From assembly GCA_903913285.1 (NCBI GenBank), contig CAIWKO010000034.1, forward strand, positions 52,444 to 116,443: 64,000 nt of DNA, written 5' to 3'. Below the pieces are notes generated by a model that searched no databases, was not told the origin of the DNA, and was given only the letters and a program-made list of their open reading frames with translations. Below, piece by piece: positions 52,784 to 62,310 of the stretch. This DNA is from an uncultured Bacteroidales bacterium. GTDB taxonomy: Bacteria; Bacteroidota; Bacteroidia; Bacteroidales; CAIWKO01. The stretch's first letter is position 1. Each line of letters opens with the position of its first letter. The position numbers and the translations under genes were made by a program.

Positions 52784-54066
52784 AAATATTGTTATTAGGT
52801 TCGGGCGGCCGCGAACACACCTTTGCCTGGAAAATAGCCCAAAGCCCTTTGCTCACCAAACTGTTCATAGCTCCCGGCAATGCAGGCACCCTGCAACACG
52901 GCGAAAACGTGAACATGCAGCCCACCAATTTCGAAGAAATCAGGCAATTTGTAAAAGCAAACGATATAGGGTTGGTTCTTGTCGGTCCCGAAGACCCTTT
53001 GGTGATGGGAATCCACGATTTTTTTCTGGCTCATGCCGATATTAAGCACATACCTGTCATCGGGCCTTGTCAGCTTGGTGCCATGCTCGAAGGCAGCAAA
53101 GATTTCGCCAAAGCGTTCATGATAAAGAACAAAATACCTACGGCTGCCTACCAAACCTTTACAAAAGAAACCATCCATCAGGCATTCTTATTTATCGACA
53201 AACTGAATGCACCTTATGTTTTGAAAGCCGATGGTTTGGCTGCAGGCAAAGGAGTTGTGATATTGAACGATGCCGCCGAAGCCAAGGCCGAATTGAACCG
53301 CATGTTGCTCGAAAGTAAATTTGGTTTAGCGAGCAGCAAAGTGGTCATAGAAGAGTTTCTGAAAGGCATTGAATTATCGGTATTTGTCGCCACCGATGGC
53401 ATTTCGTATAAAATACTGCCCGAAGCTAAAGATTACAAACGAATAGGAGAGGGCGACACCGGCCCCAATACGGGCGGGATGGGTACTGTTTCGGGCGTTC
53501 CGTTTGCCGATGCAGAATTTATGAAAAAGGTTGAAGACGGCATCATCAAGCCAACCATCGCGGGTTTGAAGCACGAAAATATCAGTTACAAAGGCTTTAT
53601 TTTCATTGGCCTGATGAATGTTGGGGGAAATCCTTACGTGATAGAATATAATGTACGCATGGGCGACCCCGAAACCGAATCGGTGCTGCCGCGCCTGAAG
53701 AACGATTTTGTGGAGATGTTGCAGGCAATCGGAAATAATACGTTGAACAATATCAGTATTGAAATCGATTCCCGGGTCACTGCAACTGTTATGCTGGTTT
53801 CTGAAGGCTATCCGGGTGCTTATCAAAAGGGTAAAACCATAACGGGCTTGAGTCAGGTTCAGGGAAGCATGGTGTTTCATGCCGGAACTAAACTAGCTAC
53901 TGACGGAACAACGATAACTAGCGGAGGAAGGGTTTTGGGAGTAACATCCTTTGGAGAAGACCTGCAGCAGGCGCTTGAAATGTCTTATTCAAACATCAAA
54001 CGCATCGAATTTGAAGGCAAACAATTCAGAAAAGATATTGGCAGGGACGTAATAAATTATAAATAA
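52780..54066 (+). CDS. purD: phosphoribosylamine-glycine ligase
   Basis: A 428-residue ATP-grasp enzyme that joins glycine to phosphoribosylamine in purine synthesis. The N-terminal domain begins [19 protein letters not shown]. The ATP-grasp part holds [44 protein letters not shown] and [12 protein letters not shown]. Full family length. It follows rdgB with a 4-nt overlap and is followed 7 nt later by the DUF6427 gene, so these three form one operon. Confidence 0.97.
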   Translation: MKILLLGSGGREHTFAWKIAQSPLLTKLFIAPGNAGTLQHGENVNMQPTNFEEIRQFVKANDIGLVLVGPEDPLVMGIHDFFLAHADIKHIPVIGPCQLGAMLEGSKDFAKAFMIKNKIPTAAYQTFTKETIHQAFLFIDKLNAPYVLKADGLAAGKGVVILNDAAEAKAELNRMLLESKFGLASSKVVIEEFLKGIELSVFVATDGISYKILPEAKDYKRIGEGDTGPNTGGMGTVSGVPFADAEFMKKVEDGIIKPTIAGLKHENISYKGFIFIGLMNVGGNPYVIEYNVRMGDPETESVLPRLKNDFVEMLQAIGNNTLNNISIEIDSRVTATVMLVSEGYPGAYQKGKTITGLSQVQGSMVFHAGTKLATDGTTITSGGRVLGVTSFGEDLQQALEMSYSNIKRIEFEGKQFRKDIGRDVINYK

Positions 54067-54073
54067 AGACTCT

Positions 54074-55069
54074 GTGCTTCATAAAATTTTCAACGGAAAC
54101 ATATTTTTACAATTAGCCGTAATTTTTATTACCGCCTTTCTGCTTTGGGCAACCGCCTTCAGCAATAGCATTCCCATGCCGCTTCCCGATTCTGTTTCGC
54201 CATTATACAATTTCATGTATAATTGGTTGCATAACTCACCACTTTTATATACTATCATTGCTTTTATTTTAGTGTTGGGGGAAGCTTTTTTGCTGAACAA
54301 TTTATTGACCGAATACGGAATTTCACCGAAAAACTCTTTTCAAACGGCATTCTGGTATGTCATTTTGATGAGTTTTTTCAGAGGGGAACTCACTTTACAT
54401 CCGGTGATTTTTGTAAACTTATGTATCATCGTGGTTTTGCTAATGATTTTCAGGGCAACATCACGGGAAGAATGCTACAAAGAAGTTTTTACATCGGGTT
54501 TTTTTATTGCTCTTGCATCTTTGTTTTTATTTAAATCAATGGGATTGCTGGTAGCATTTTGGATTTTTCTGATCGTTTTACAGGTATATTCATGGCGCGA
54601 ATGGTTGATTATTTTGATTGGTATTTGCTCCGTTTATCTGTATATGTATGCCTATTATCTTTATTTCGGTGATATTGCTGCAAAAATAATAGAGTATAAG
54701 CATTATTTTCAAAACATTTCTTTTTTACCCCAGATCTCTGATTTCAAACTACAGTCGGTTTACACTAATATCAGCATTATCATTATTTTGCTATTGTCTG
54801 TAATTTCGTTTGTAAAAATTTTGATTATTGTAAGCGAAAAAATTATTTATATCCGCAGAATGACGCTTATTTTGATCTGGTTATTTGTAATAATCATTGG
54901 AATCAGTGTCTTTATTAATTCCAGACATCTTGATGATTATTATCTTGCATTATTACCCTTATCAGTATTGATTTCGTATTATTATTTTAACATCAAAAGA
55001 TTAGTTTTCAGCGAAATATTTTTTCTAATGCTGATTGCTTCCCTGATACTTCAAAGAATCATTTCTTAG
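54074..55069 (+). CDS. DUF6427-like polytopic membrane protein
   Basis: A 331-residue protein with about ten hydrophobic segments. The GTG at 54074 is the likely start, 7 nt after purD. It resembles the Bacteroidota membrane family DUF6427 (FGNIFLQ-type start, PDSVSPLYNFMYNWLHNSP, YSWREWLIILIG), placed from memory. The function is unknown. Its end overlaps the convergent 158-residue gene by 11 nt. Confidence 0.72.
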   Translation: MLHKIFNGNIFLQLAVIFITAFLLWATAFSNSIPMPLPDSVSPLYNFMYNWLHNSPLLYTIIAFILVLGEAFLLNNLLTEYGISPKNSFQTAFWYVILMSFFRGELTLHPVIFVNLCIIVVLLMIFRATSREECYKEVFTSGFFIALASLFLFKSMGLLVAFWIFLIVLQVYSWREWLIILIGICSVYLYMYAYYLYFGDIAAKIIEYKHYFQNISFLPQISDFKLQSVYTNISIIIILLLSVISFVKILIIVSEKIIYIRRMTLILIWLFVIIIGISVFINSRHLDDYYLALLPLSVLISYYYFNIKRLVFSEIFFLMLIASLILQRIIS

Positions 55070-55535
55070 GTTGAGGCCTGTAAATTTCAATAGTTCCGCC
55101 GGTTTTATTGCTAAGATCCAAATCGCTCAATCCAACTTTTTTCCCTGAAAATCCGTTGTTTTGATGTGCAATTTCGTAATGCCCGGGGCCAATAACTTTA
55201 TGGATTATTGCTGTATGATGTTTGTAAGCTTCTTTATAAAGCATGCCGTTCCTGGTATATTTAATGTTAACGTTTGTAAATTGAATTATATCTCCGGGAT
55301 AAATAATATCTGATTTTTGGTTAAGTTTTTTTCCGAAAACGTATTTACCGTCCCACGAGCAGTTATTTTGAGTTAATGCTTCATACGCAAGATCCCAACA
55401 TTCGCCTCTGTCAACTTTTTTCCCGATTTGCGAATCCACATAATTCACGATCTTATTGTTTAATTCGGGAGTTTGCGCTTTAATACTTAAGGCAAATAAT
55501 ATCATTATCCCCAAAGATATTCCGATTTTTTTCAT
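55059..55535 (-). CDS. secreted CHAP/NlpC-P60-like protein (158 aa)
   Basis: The signal peptide (ISLGIMILFALSIKAQ) is followed by a compact domain with DRGECWDLAYEAL near residue 45, HHTAIIHKV near residue 105 and EIAHQNN near residue 118. A Cys-His-polar triad of this order is characteristic of CHAP and NlpC/P60-type peptidases or amidases, which cleave peptidoglycan peptides. The match is by motif order only, so the fold call is tentative. Confidence 0.55.
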   Translation of the reverse strand: MKKIGISLGIMILFALSIKAQTPELNNKIVNYVDSQIGKKVDRGECWDLAYEALTQNNCSWDGKYVFGKKLNQKSDIIYPGDIIQFTNVNIKYTRNGMLYKEAYKHHTAIIHKVIGPGHYEIAHQNNGFSGKKVGLSDLDLSNKTGGTIEIYRPQPKK

Positions 55536-55696
55536 GATGATCTTTCTTATTGTATCTTATATAACGGTTTAAATACGAAAATATGATTTTTAAGAGTACA
55601 AATAATATTCAGGCTCCTATTCAAGTTAATAATTCAAGTGTAAAAACTCTTCGGAACTAAAAATTAAATAGCTTATAAAAACCGTATCAAAATTAT

Positions 55697-55704
55697 TACA
55701 TTTG
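55697..55704 (+). promoter_or_regulatory. -7 box TACATTTG
   Basis: Exact TAnnTTTG, 13 nt before the TTG start of the flippase gene. Confidence 0.5.
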
Positions 55705-55717
55705 TAAAAATTATTTT

Positions 55718-57190
55718 TTGAATCCCTTACGAAAATTAGCCGGACAAACAGCCATTTACGGAACAAGCACAATCGTTGCCCGACTACTTTATTATTTTTT
55801 AGTTCCAATTCATACTCGAATTTTCACACCACAGGAATATGGTGTTGTTGGTGAAATGTATGCCTATGTTGCACTACTTCTCGTCTTGCTTACCTATGGA
55901 ATGGAAACAGCATTTTTTAGATATTATGATAATAAAGCAAGTGATAAAGAACGCGTTTATGGAACAACTTTAATATCACTACTTGTTAGTTCGGTTGTCT
56001 TTATTATTCTCATGATATTATTAGCGCGGCCGATAGCTTCATTAATAAGATATCCAGATCACAGCGAATATATTATTTGGTTTGCATTCATGATTGTTTT
56101 TGATGCGATTTCTACCATTCCTTTCGCCAAATTAAGGGCGTTGAACCGACCTAAGATGTTTGCTTTTTTCAAAATTTTCAGCATAGGAGTATGTTTTATA
56201 CTCAATATCCTATTTCTGTATGTTTTGCCTTATTTCTACAGAAACCATATTTTACCCGAAGTAGTTTCCTTAATCTATAAACCCTCAATAGGAGTAGGAT
56301 ATATTTTTATTGCAAACCTGATTTCTTCTGGATCAACTCTATTTTTATTATTTATTATACTCCCTCACCACAAGCTGCCTTTTGATAAGGTTATCTGGAA
56401 ACGCATGATGCTTTATGCTTTGCCGTTATTGATTTTTGGTTTAGCAGGGAATATAAACGAAACCTTCGACCGTATTTTACTAAAATATCTGTCCCCGGCC
56501 AGCATTGCACTTACTCAAGTAGGTATTTATTCTGCTTGTTATAAGATTTCAATTTTGATGACTATAGTGATTCAGGGCTTTAAATATGCGGCTGAGCCAT
56601 TTTTCTTTTCGTATGCAAAAGAAACCGACGCAAAAAATGTATACGCTGATGTGATGAAATACTTTGTAATAATTTGTTCTTTGATTTTTTTAGGCGTTAT
56701 GCTTTACATGGATCTTGTCAAATATTTTGTTGGAGAAAAATTTTACGAAGGATTAAAAATTGTTCCGATTTTGTTATTGGCAAATATGTTTCTCGGAATA
56801 TTCTATAACCTTTCTATTTGGTATAAACTTACTGATAAAACACGTTTTGGTGCTTATTTATCAATTTTTGGAGCAATAGTTACGCTGACTTTAAACTTAT
56901 TACTAATTCCGGTTATCGGCTATATGGGTTCAGCCTGGGCAACGTTTGCTTGTTACTGTTCAATGATGGTGCTTTCTTATTTCATCGGGCAAAAGCATTA
57001 TCATGTGAAATATAATCTTAAGAAAATAGGATTTTATTTTGGGTTCGCATTACTTCTTTATTTTATTAGCATAATTATAAAAAATGACGTACTCGCATAT
57101 CGATTGGCAATTAATACTTCATTGTTTTTATTTTATGTCTTTGTGATAATATATTTTGAAAGACCTTCTTTACTAAGAATAAAAAAATAA
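55718..57190 (+). CDS. polysaccharide flippase (Wzx/MATE-like)
   Basis: A 490-residue membrane protein with about 14 membrane segments and the family start LRKLAGQTAIYGTSTIVARL followed by LVPIHTRIFTPQEYGVVGEM. It flips lipid-linked saccharides across the inner membrane for surface polysaccharide synthesis. The start is a TTG, since no ATG or GTG fits the N-terminal family motif and a -7 box lies just before it. In Bacteroidota this gene is commonly followed by dut; here a broken dut follows 4 nt later. Confidence 0.9.
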   Translation: MNPLRKLAGQTAIYGTSTIVARLLYYFLVPIHTRIFTPQEYGVVGEMYAYVALLLVLLTYGMETAFFRYYDNKASDKERVYGTTLISLLVSSVVFIILMILLARPIASLIRYPDHSEYIIWFAFMIVFDAISTIPFAKLRALNRPKMFAFFKIFSIGVCFILNILFLYVLPYFYRNHILPEVVSLIYKPSIGVGYIFIANLISSGSTLFLLFIILPHHKLPFDKVIWKRMMLYALPLLIFGLAGNINETFDRILLKYLSPASIALTQVGIYSACYKISILMTIVIQGFKYAAEPFFFSYAKETDAKNVYADVMKYFVIICSLIFLGVMLYMDLVKYFVGEKFYEGLKIVPILLLANMFLGIFYNLSIWYKLTDKTRFGAYLSIFGAIVTLTLNLLLIPVIGYMGSAWATFACYCSMMVLSYFIGQKHYHVKYNLKKIGFYFGFALLLYFISIIIKNDVLAYRLAINTSLFLFYVFVIIYFERPSLLRIKK

Positions 57191-57194
57191 TTAG

Positions 57195-57553
57195 TTGGAG
57201 ATCAAAATTGTAATTAATCAAAACAACATTTGTCTCAATATGAAACCAAAGCGTCTGGAGGTATGGACCTTCGGGCAAATTTGAAACTTCTGTTTTACTA
57301 AAGCCACTTCAGCTAGTTAAGGTTCCAACAGGTTTATTTTTGAGTTGCCTGTAGGTTGCGAAACTCAGGTACATCCGTAGCAGACTTGCTATAAGAAAGG
57401 AGTAACAGTATTAAACACTCCAGGAAATATAGATTCAGATTACAGGGTAGAAATAAGGGTAATTTCAAGGCATGAAAAGCCGAATTGATTTTAACAGAAA
57501 CCCACGCAAATACTAAAAGAGGTGAAGGTTGATTTGGCAATAAAAGCCATTGA
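57195..57553 (+). pseudogene. dut: decayed dUTP diphosphatase (dut) pseudogene
   Basis: Three-frame reading shows an old dUTPase. Its likely TTG start gives EIKIVINQ, then a frameshift leads to QYETKASGGMDLRANL (motif 1), then stops, VPTGLFL, LPVGCETQVHP, RSRLAIRK in another frame (motif 2), GVTVLNTPGNIDSDYRVEI (motif 3), and finally TKRGEG*FGN, the Gly-rich P-loop-like motif 5 with TGA where Gly is expected. At least two stops and several frameshifts are present, so no full-length enzyme can be made. dUTPase removes dUTP to keep uracil out of DNA. The antisense ORF 57334..57540 is a shadow. Confidence 0.88.
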
Positions 57554-57688
57554 TAAATTGATAAGCATACTCTTAAATCTAAAAACGAATTGCATATCTT
57601 AAAATTTGTTAAAAGAAAAAAAATGCTTTATGCATATTGAGCTGTTTATAAACAGGTTAAGTTGATTTATTAAAAAAATACTATAAAA

Positions 57689-57696
57689 TATCTTTG
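57689..57696 (+). promoter_or_regulatory. -7 box TATCTTTG of acpP
   Basis: Exact TAnnTTTG, 57 nt before the acpP ATG. A TTG lies 24 nt upstream of it at 57662-57664, near the expected -33 position. Confidence 0.5.
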
Positions 57697-57753
57697 CCAT
57701 ATCCAAACTAATATCTTTCTTTGCACCCTTGTTTAACAAAAAATAAAAAAATT

Positions 57754-57990
57754 ATGTCAGAAATTACAGCAAGAGTAAAAGCTATTATAGTAGATAAACT
57801 CGGCGTGGACGAAAATGAAGTAACTCCCGAAGCAAGCTTCACCAATGATTTAGGTGCAGACTCTCTTGACACTGTTGAATTGATTATGGAGTTTGAAAAA
57901 GAATTCAACATTGCAATTCCCGATGAAGAAGCCGAAAAAATCGGAACTGTAGGAGATGCAATAAACTACATTCAAAACAATACTAAGTAA
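57754..57990 (+). CDS. acpP: acyl carrier protein
   Basis: A 78-residue acyl carrier protein starting at the ATG at 57754 ([17 protein letters not shown]). The Ser of [12 protein letters not shown] carries the 4'-phosphopantetheine arm. Length and acidity match the family. It is followed 10 nt later by fabF, the standard bacterial acpP-fabF order, so the two are one operon for fatty-acid elongation, followed by an RNase III gene as in many Bacteroidota. Confidence 0.97.
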   Translation: MSEITARVKAIIVDKLGVDENEVTPEASFTNDLGADSLDTVELIMEFEKEFNIAIPDEEAEKIGTVGDAINYIQNNTK

Positions 57991-58000
57991 AAAAAATTAA

Positions 58001-59254
58001 ATGGATTTAAGACGAGTTGTTGTTACTGGTCTTGGCGCAATAACTCCTATAGGCAATAATCTCAATGAATATTGGGATTCTTTGCTTAAAGGGGTTAGTG
58101 GTGCTGCCCCTATTACCCGTTTTGATGCGTCAAAATTTAAAACACAGTTTGCTTGCGAAGTAAAAAATTATGATCCAAATAACTATTTCGATCGAAAAGA
58201 GGCCAGAAAGATTGACCTATATGCTCATTTTGCCCTTATTTCATCTGAAGAAGCTGTAAAAGATTCAGGTTTAGATCTAACAAAAATTGATTTGGATAAA
58301 GCAGGTGTTATCTGGGGTTCTGGTATTGGAGGAATTGAAACTTTTTTTGAAGAAGTAACTGGATTTAATAAAGGTGATGGAACTCCTCGTTTCAACCCTT
58401 TCTTTATTCCTAAAATGATAGCAGATATTGCAGCCGGACATATTTCAATTAAATTTGGATTCAAAGGACCTAACTTTACGACTACTTCTGCCTGTGCTTC
58501 TTCAACCAATGCTTTGATTGATGCTTTTAATTATCTACGATTGGGTAAAGCAAATGTCTTTATCTCCGGCGGTTCTGAAGCAGCAATTGGTATGGGTGGA
58601 GTAGGTGGTTTCAATGCAATGCATGCATTATCTACTCGTAATGACGATCCTAAAACGGCATCGCGTCCTTTCGACAAAGACCGTGATGGCTTTGTTATGG
58701 GTGAAGGAAGCGGCGCTATTATTTTCGAAGAACTAAATCATGCTCTTAAGCGTGGTGCAAAAATCTATTGTGAAGTTGCAGGTGGCGGTTTATCTGCAGA
58801 TGCTTTCCATATTACGCAACCCCATGAAGAAGGTGATGGTGCATTCAGAGTTATGAAATGTGCTTTGGAAGATGCTGAAATGAAGCCCGAAGATATTGAC
58901 TATATAAATACTCATGGAACATCTACACCTTTGGGTGATATTGCAGAATGTAAAGCAATTATTCGTGCTTTTGGTGAAAATGCTTATAAATTAAATATCA
59001 GTGCAACCAAGTCTATGACTGGACACTTATTGGGAGCAGCTGGAGCTGTTGAATCTATTGCCTCAATATTAGCTGTAAAAAATGATGTTGTTCCTCCAAC
59101 AATTAACCATTTTACTGATGACCCTGAAATTGATAATAAATTGAATTTCACTTTTCATAAAAGTCAACATCGTATTGTGAGAGCTGCTCTCTGTAATACT
59201 TTTGGGTTTGGTGGTCATAACGCCTCAGTGATATTTAAAAAATATAATGGTTAA
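58001..59254 (+). CDS. fabF: beta-ketoacyl-ACP synthase II
   Basis: A 417-residue thiolase-fold condensing enzyme that elongates acyl-ACP with malonyl-ACP. The catalytic Cys is in TTSACASSTNAL near residue 164, and the two His in NTHGTSTPLGD and MTGHLLGAAGA; the Lys in ATKSMTG is also present. The N-terminus RRVVVTGLGAITPIGN is typical. Intact, unlike its neighbours dut and umuD. Confidence 0.97.
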   Translation: MDLRRVVVTGLGAITPIGNNLNEYWDSLLKGVSGAAPITRFDASKFKTQFACEVKNYDPNNYFDRKEARKIDLYAHFALISSEEAVKDSGLDLTKIDLDKAGVIWGSGIGGIETFFEEVTGFNKGDGTPRFNPFFIPKMIADIAAGHISIKFGFKGPNFTTTSACASSTNALIDAFNYLRLGKANVFISGGSEAAIGMGGVGGFNAMHALSTRNDDPKTASRPFDKDRDGFVMGEGSGAIIFEELNHALKRGAKIYCEVAGGGLSADAFHITQPHEEGDGAFRVMKCALEDAEMKPEDIDYINTHGTSTPLGDIAECKAIIRAFGENAYKLNISATKSMTGHLLGAAGAVESIASILAVKNDVVPPTINHFTDDPEIDNKLNFTFHKSQHRIVRAALCNTFGFGGHNASVIFKKYNG

Positions 59255-59964
59255 ATAATTTTTCTACGCTTACAAATAAGGAATTATCTCGATCAATAAA
59301 AAATATTCTCGGATTTAAACCGGGCAATATTCGTTTATATCAGTTAGCTTTTCTGCATCGTTCTGCTGCTCATGAAATAATTAAAGGGTTTAAAAATTCT
59401 AACGAACGACTTGAATATTTGGGCGATGCTGTGCTTAGCTCTGTAATTGCCGATTATATTTTTCATAAATATCCCTTGAAGGATGAAGGCTTTTTGACAG
59501 AAATGCGTTCAAAACTTGTAAGCCGCTCAAATCTGAATAAACTTGCTCAAAAGATGGGGTTCGATAAACTTATCAATATGGAGCAGGAAAATGGGAATGT
59601 ATATCGGTCGATGAATGGTGATGCATTCGAGGCGATTATTGGCGCTATTTATCTTGATAGAGGATATAAATTTGCCCAAAAAGTTTTAGTACATCGTATT
59701 ATTAAATGTTATGTTGATGTTGAAGATCTGGAGAAAAAAGAATTCAATTTTAAAAGTGTTTTGATAGAATTTGCTCAAAAGGAAAAAAAATCAATTGATT
59801 TTAAGGTAATTGAGCATAGTGGCAAGGGATATAACAAGCAATATTTAGTTGCGGTTCACTATAACGAGCAGTTAGTGGCAAAAGGATACGGATACTCGAT
59901 AAAACAAGCCGAACAAAGTAGTGCTGAATTGGCTTGTTCAATTTTAATACCATCAGATAATTAA
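59251..59964 (+). CDS. rnc: ribonuclease III without an ordinary start codon
   Basis: RNase III cleaves double-stranded RNA in rRNA and mRNA processing. The signature NERLEYLGDAVL lies at about 59401-59436, before the ORF-track start at 59419, so the real protein starts further up. The frame is open back to a TAA at 59245-59247 and encodes RSIKNILGFKPGNIRLYQLA, LHRSAAHE, and later EAIIGAIYLDRGY and a dsRNA-binding domain (FKSVLIEFAQKEKKSIDFKV). No ATG, GTG or TTG precedes the signature in frame. It may use an ATT/ATA start, may be coupled to the fabF stop, or may have lost its start. Confidence 0.85.
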   Translation, partial: LNNFSTLTNKELSRSIKNILGFKPGNIRLYQLAFLHRSAAHEIIKGFKNSNERLEYLGDAVLSSVIADYIFHKYPLKDEGFLTEMRSKLVSRSNLNKLAQKMGFDKLINMEQENGNVYRSMNGDAFEAIIGAIYLDRGYKFAQKVLVHRIIKCYVDVEDLEKKEFNFKSVLIEFAQKEKKSIDFKVIEHSGKGYNKQYLVAVHYNEQLVAKGYGYSIKQAEQSSAELACSILIPSDN

Positions 59965-60034
59965 TCCGTATTTTTGTCTTCAATAGAAATAATCTACGTT
60001 GTAAAAGAAATGAAAAAATTTTGGCATTGAAATA

Positions 60035-60440
60035 TATTATCCTAATATAACATATTCGATAGAGTTCCCATTATTTATTACCAGAGTTTCTGCAGGTTTT
60101 CTTTCTACGGCCGAGAATTTTTTTTGAAAGAAAGTTAAATCTGAAAGAATATTTAATAAAAAACGAATCATCAGGATTTTTTGTGAAAAGTAGTGGAAAT
60201 TCCATGATAAATTCTGCAATTTAAGATGGAGATATTTTAATTGTTGATCCTTCAATTGAACCAGAAATTAATAAGATTGTTATTGGAATTGTGAATAGGG
60301 ATTTTACAGAGAAAAGATTGATTAAAAGAAATAAAAAAATTTCATAACGCCTGAGAATAAGGATTTAAATCAAATGAGATTAACGAATCCGTATATGTAA
60401 AGATTGGGGGGGCATCTATTCGATTCATAAACTTCCATAA
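60035..60440 (+). pseudogene. umuD: decayed umuD-like (SOS mutagenesis) pseudogene
   Basis: Reading frames pieced together give an UmuD/LexA-type S24 peptidase. After EFPLFITRVSAGFLSTAENFF (cleavage site as SAG) comes a frameshift, then FFVKSSGNSMINSAI*DGD with the catalytic Ser in SGNSM and a TAA, then DGDILIVDPSIEPEINKIV, FTEKRLIKRN with the catalytic Lys, a stop, PENKDL in another frame, and an IHKLP end typical of UmuD. Several stops and frameshifts make it non-functional. UmuD activates DNA polymerase V; no umuC follows. The antisense ORF 60037..60255 is a shadow. Confidence 0.85.
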
Positions 60441-60442
60441 TT

Positions 60443-60967
60443 TCATTGCTTTTTTACAATAATTTCTGGAGTTGTTATGGTATTACTAATATGTAAGGCT
60501 CTATCTGCAATGCTTGCATCAAACTTTATAGTATCATAATCAGATAGAGGGTTATTGATAAAAAGTTCAATTGAAATTTCACCTTTAAGAGAATTATTGT
60601 TCCCAGATGGAGTGAGAACAGGAATTCTGGAATTGAATGTAACTGAAGGAGTAACTTTTACAAATTGTCCATGTTGTTTTTCATAATAAGTTATAAAAAA
60701 GTTATAATAAAAAATACTTGATTTATCATAAGGAGACATTGTATCACTCTCCGAGAGCCCCATATCTCCATCTCCATCAGTAAAAGAAATTTTAAGAAAA
60801 CCTTTATCATCAATGGCGGTAGAATTTTGTATTTTTGTAAAACTTAGATATTCAATAGCAGGTTCAGCGGGAAATTTTTCTTCTTTTGTACATGAATATA
60901 GCGTCGCCAAAAAAAGAATAAGCGATAATTTCCTAAGTATTGATATTATTTTTATTTGAGTATCCAT
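60443..60967 (-). CDS. lipoprotein of unknown function (174 aa)
   Basis: Starting at the ATG at 60967 gives a lipoprotein signal (LILFLATLYSCTKEE). The mature part carries ISFTDGDGDMGLSESD, a Asp/Gly-rich strand-turn seen in a family of small Bacteroidota outer-membrane lipoproteins, and ends in beta-strands. No function is known. Divergent from the LuxE-like gene and 2 nt from the end of the umuD remnant. Confidence 0.7.
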   Translation of the reverse strand: MDTQIKIISILRKLSLILFLATLYSCTKEEKFPAEPAIEYLSFTKIQNSTAIDDKGFLKISFTDGDGDMGLSESDTMSPYDKSSIFYYNFFITYYEKQHGQFVKVTPSVTFNSRIPVLTPSGNNNSLKGEISIELFINNPLSDYDTIKFDASIADRALHISNTITTPEIIVKKQ

Positions 60968-61004
60968 AAAATTCAATCATAAAATTAGTAAAAAAAACAA
61001 TATA

Positions 61005-61991
61005 ATGGACATTAAAAAATTGGAGGACCGAATTTTTGCCATTAAATCATTGTCTGATTTTAACGATTTAGCGTTACAAATATTTTATTTTCAATATAAA
61101 AACAATGCTGTTTACCAAAATTTCATTGATTTACTTAAAATTGATATTAGAGAACTGAAAAATTATACAGAAATTCCGTGTTTGCCTGTTGAATTTTTTA
61201 AAACACACACAATTTCATCAGTTTCATTAGAACCGGAACTTATTTTTTTTAGTAGTGGTACATCCAGTCAGATTAGAAGTAAAAGTCTGGTTTATTCAAA
61301 ATCTCTTTACGAAACAAGTATTTATAAAACGTTTTGTTCATTTTATGGAAGCCCTGAAGAATATATTATTACAGCTTTAATTCCTAATAATCCAGCGATT
61401 CAGAATTCGTCATTAGTCTATATGTTGGATTTTCTGATTAAAAGAACGAAAAATTCATTAAGTGGGTTCTATTTTGAAAGAGAAGAAAAACTATTAGATA
61501 TTATTAATAATAAACAAAAAACTAAAATTATTTTATTCGGAATAACTTATGCTTTACTGCGGTTTGCAGAAAATAATTCTTTTTCCCCAAATGAACTTAC
61601 ATTAATAGAAACAGGGGGGATGAAAGGAAAGATGAAGGAAATTACGCGAGATGAACTTCATTCTAAGTTAGTAAGAAAGTTAAAATCACCTATACATTCT
61701 GAGTACAGTATGGCCGAAATTATGTCACAAGCGTATTCATTAAGCAATGGAGTTTATTTGACTCCACCTTGGATGCATGTTAGAACCCGGGATGTTTATG
61801 ATCCATTATCATGTGCTGAAAATGAAAAATCCGGAGGGATAGACATTATTGATTTAGCAAATATTTATACCTGTTCATTTATTTCTACCAAGGATATTGG
61901 TATTTTGCACGAAAATTTAACGTTTGAAGTGTTGGGTCGTTTTGATTTTAGTGATCTCAGAGGATGTAATTTGATGCAAACTTCTTTATAA
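61005..61991 (+). CDS. LuxE/PaaK-like acyl-protein synthetase family protein
   Basis: A 328-residue ANL-superfamily-like protein of the acyl-protein synthetase (LuxE) group. Marks are the N-terminal helices, IPCLPVEFFKTH, a Ser/Thr-rich adenylate-binding loop FFSSGTSSQIRSKS near residue 85, LIETGGMKGK, HSEYSMAEIMSQAY near residue 230 and a C-terminal LGRFDFSDLRGCNLM. These proteins activate acyl groups with ATP, and in Bacteroidota they often sit in polysaccharide or surface-lipid loci. The partner here is unknown. Full length and intact. Confidence 0.85.
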   Translation: MDIKKLEDRIFAIKSLSDFNDLALQIFYFQYKNNAVYQNFIDLLKIDIRELKNYTEIPCLPVEFFKTHTISSVSLEPELIFFSSGTSSQIRSKSLVYSKSLYETSIYKTFCSFYGSPEEYIITALIPNNPAIQNSSLVYMLDFLIKRTKNSLSGFYFEREEKLLDIINNKQKTKIILFGITYALLRFAENNSFSPNELTLIETGGMKGKMKEITRDELHSKLVRKLKSPIHSEYSMAEIMSQAYSLSNGVYLTPPWMHVRTRDVYDPLSCAENEKSGGIDIIDLANIYTCSFISTKDIGILHENLTFEVLGRFDFSDLRGCNLMQTSL

Positions 61992-62027
61992 AAAAATTTA
62001 TGGAAGTTTTTTTTCCAAATTTATTCA

Positions 62028-62035
62028 TATATTTG
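62028..62035 (+). promoter_or_regulatory. -7 box TATATTTG
   Basis: Exact TAnnTTTG, 25 nt before the ATG at 62061. Confidence 0.55.
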
Positions 62036-62060
62036 TAAATAAATTCCGAAAAAATAAATT

Positions 62061-62285
62061 ATGAAAAAGTTATTATTAGTTGCAGTTGTATTTTTAGCTT
62101 CCCTTTCGTTCATGGCATGTAAAAAATGTGTTACTTGCAAATATGAATATGATTATTTAGGTGCAAAACAAGAAGTGACGTACCCACAAGAATGTGGAAA
62201 TAGTAAAGATATAAAAACATTTAAAGCTAATGTTGAGGCAGATGCGAATCTACATGGAGTTTCATCTACTTGTACTAATGACTAG
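62061..62285 (+). CDS. small Cys-rich lipoprotein (74 aa)
   Basis: The signal peptide ends in a lipobox (ASLSFMACKKC). The mature part has the cysteines of CKKCVTCKYEYDY, then QECGNS and STCTND, so besides the lipidated Cys there are four that could form two disulfides. No family name is known to me, though similar small lipoproteins are common in Bacteroidota. A good -7 box supports it. Confidence 0.7.
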   Translation: MKKLLLVAVVFLASLSFMACKKCVTCKYEYDYLGAKQEVTYPQECGNSKDIKTFKANVEADANLHGVSSTCTND

Positions 62286-62310
62286 TATTAGTAAGAAGCA
62301 GTTTTAGAGA

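Noticed and set aside
57334-57540. 68-residue minus-strand ORF
   Set aside because: Antisense to the dut remnant, whose dUTPase motifs read on the + strand.
60037-60255. 72-residue minus-strand ORF
   Set aside because: Antisense to the umuD remnant.
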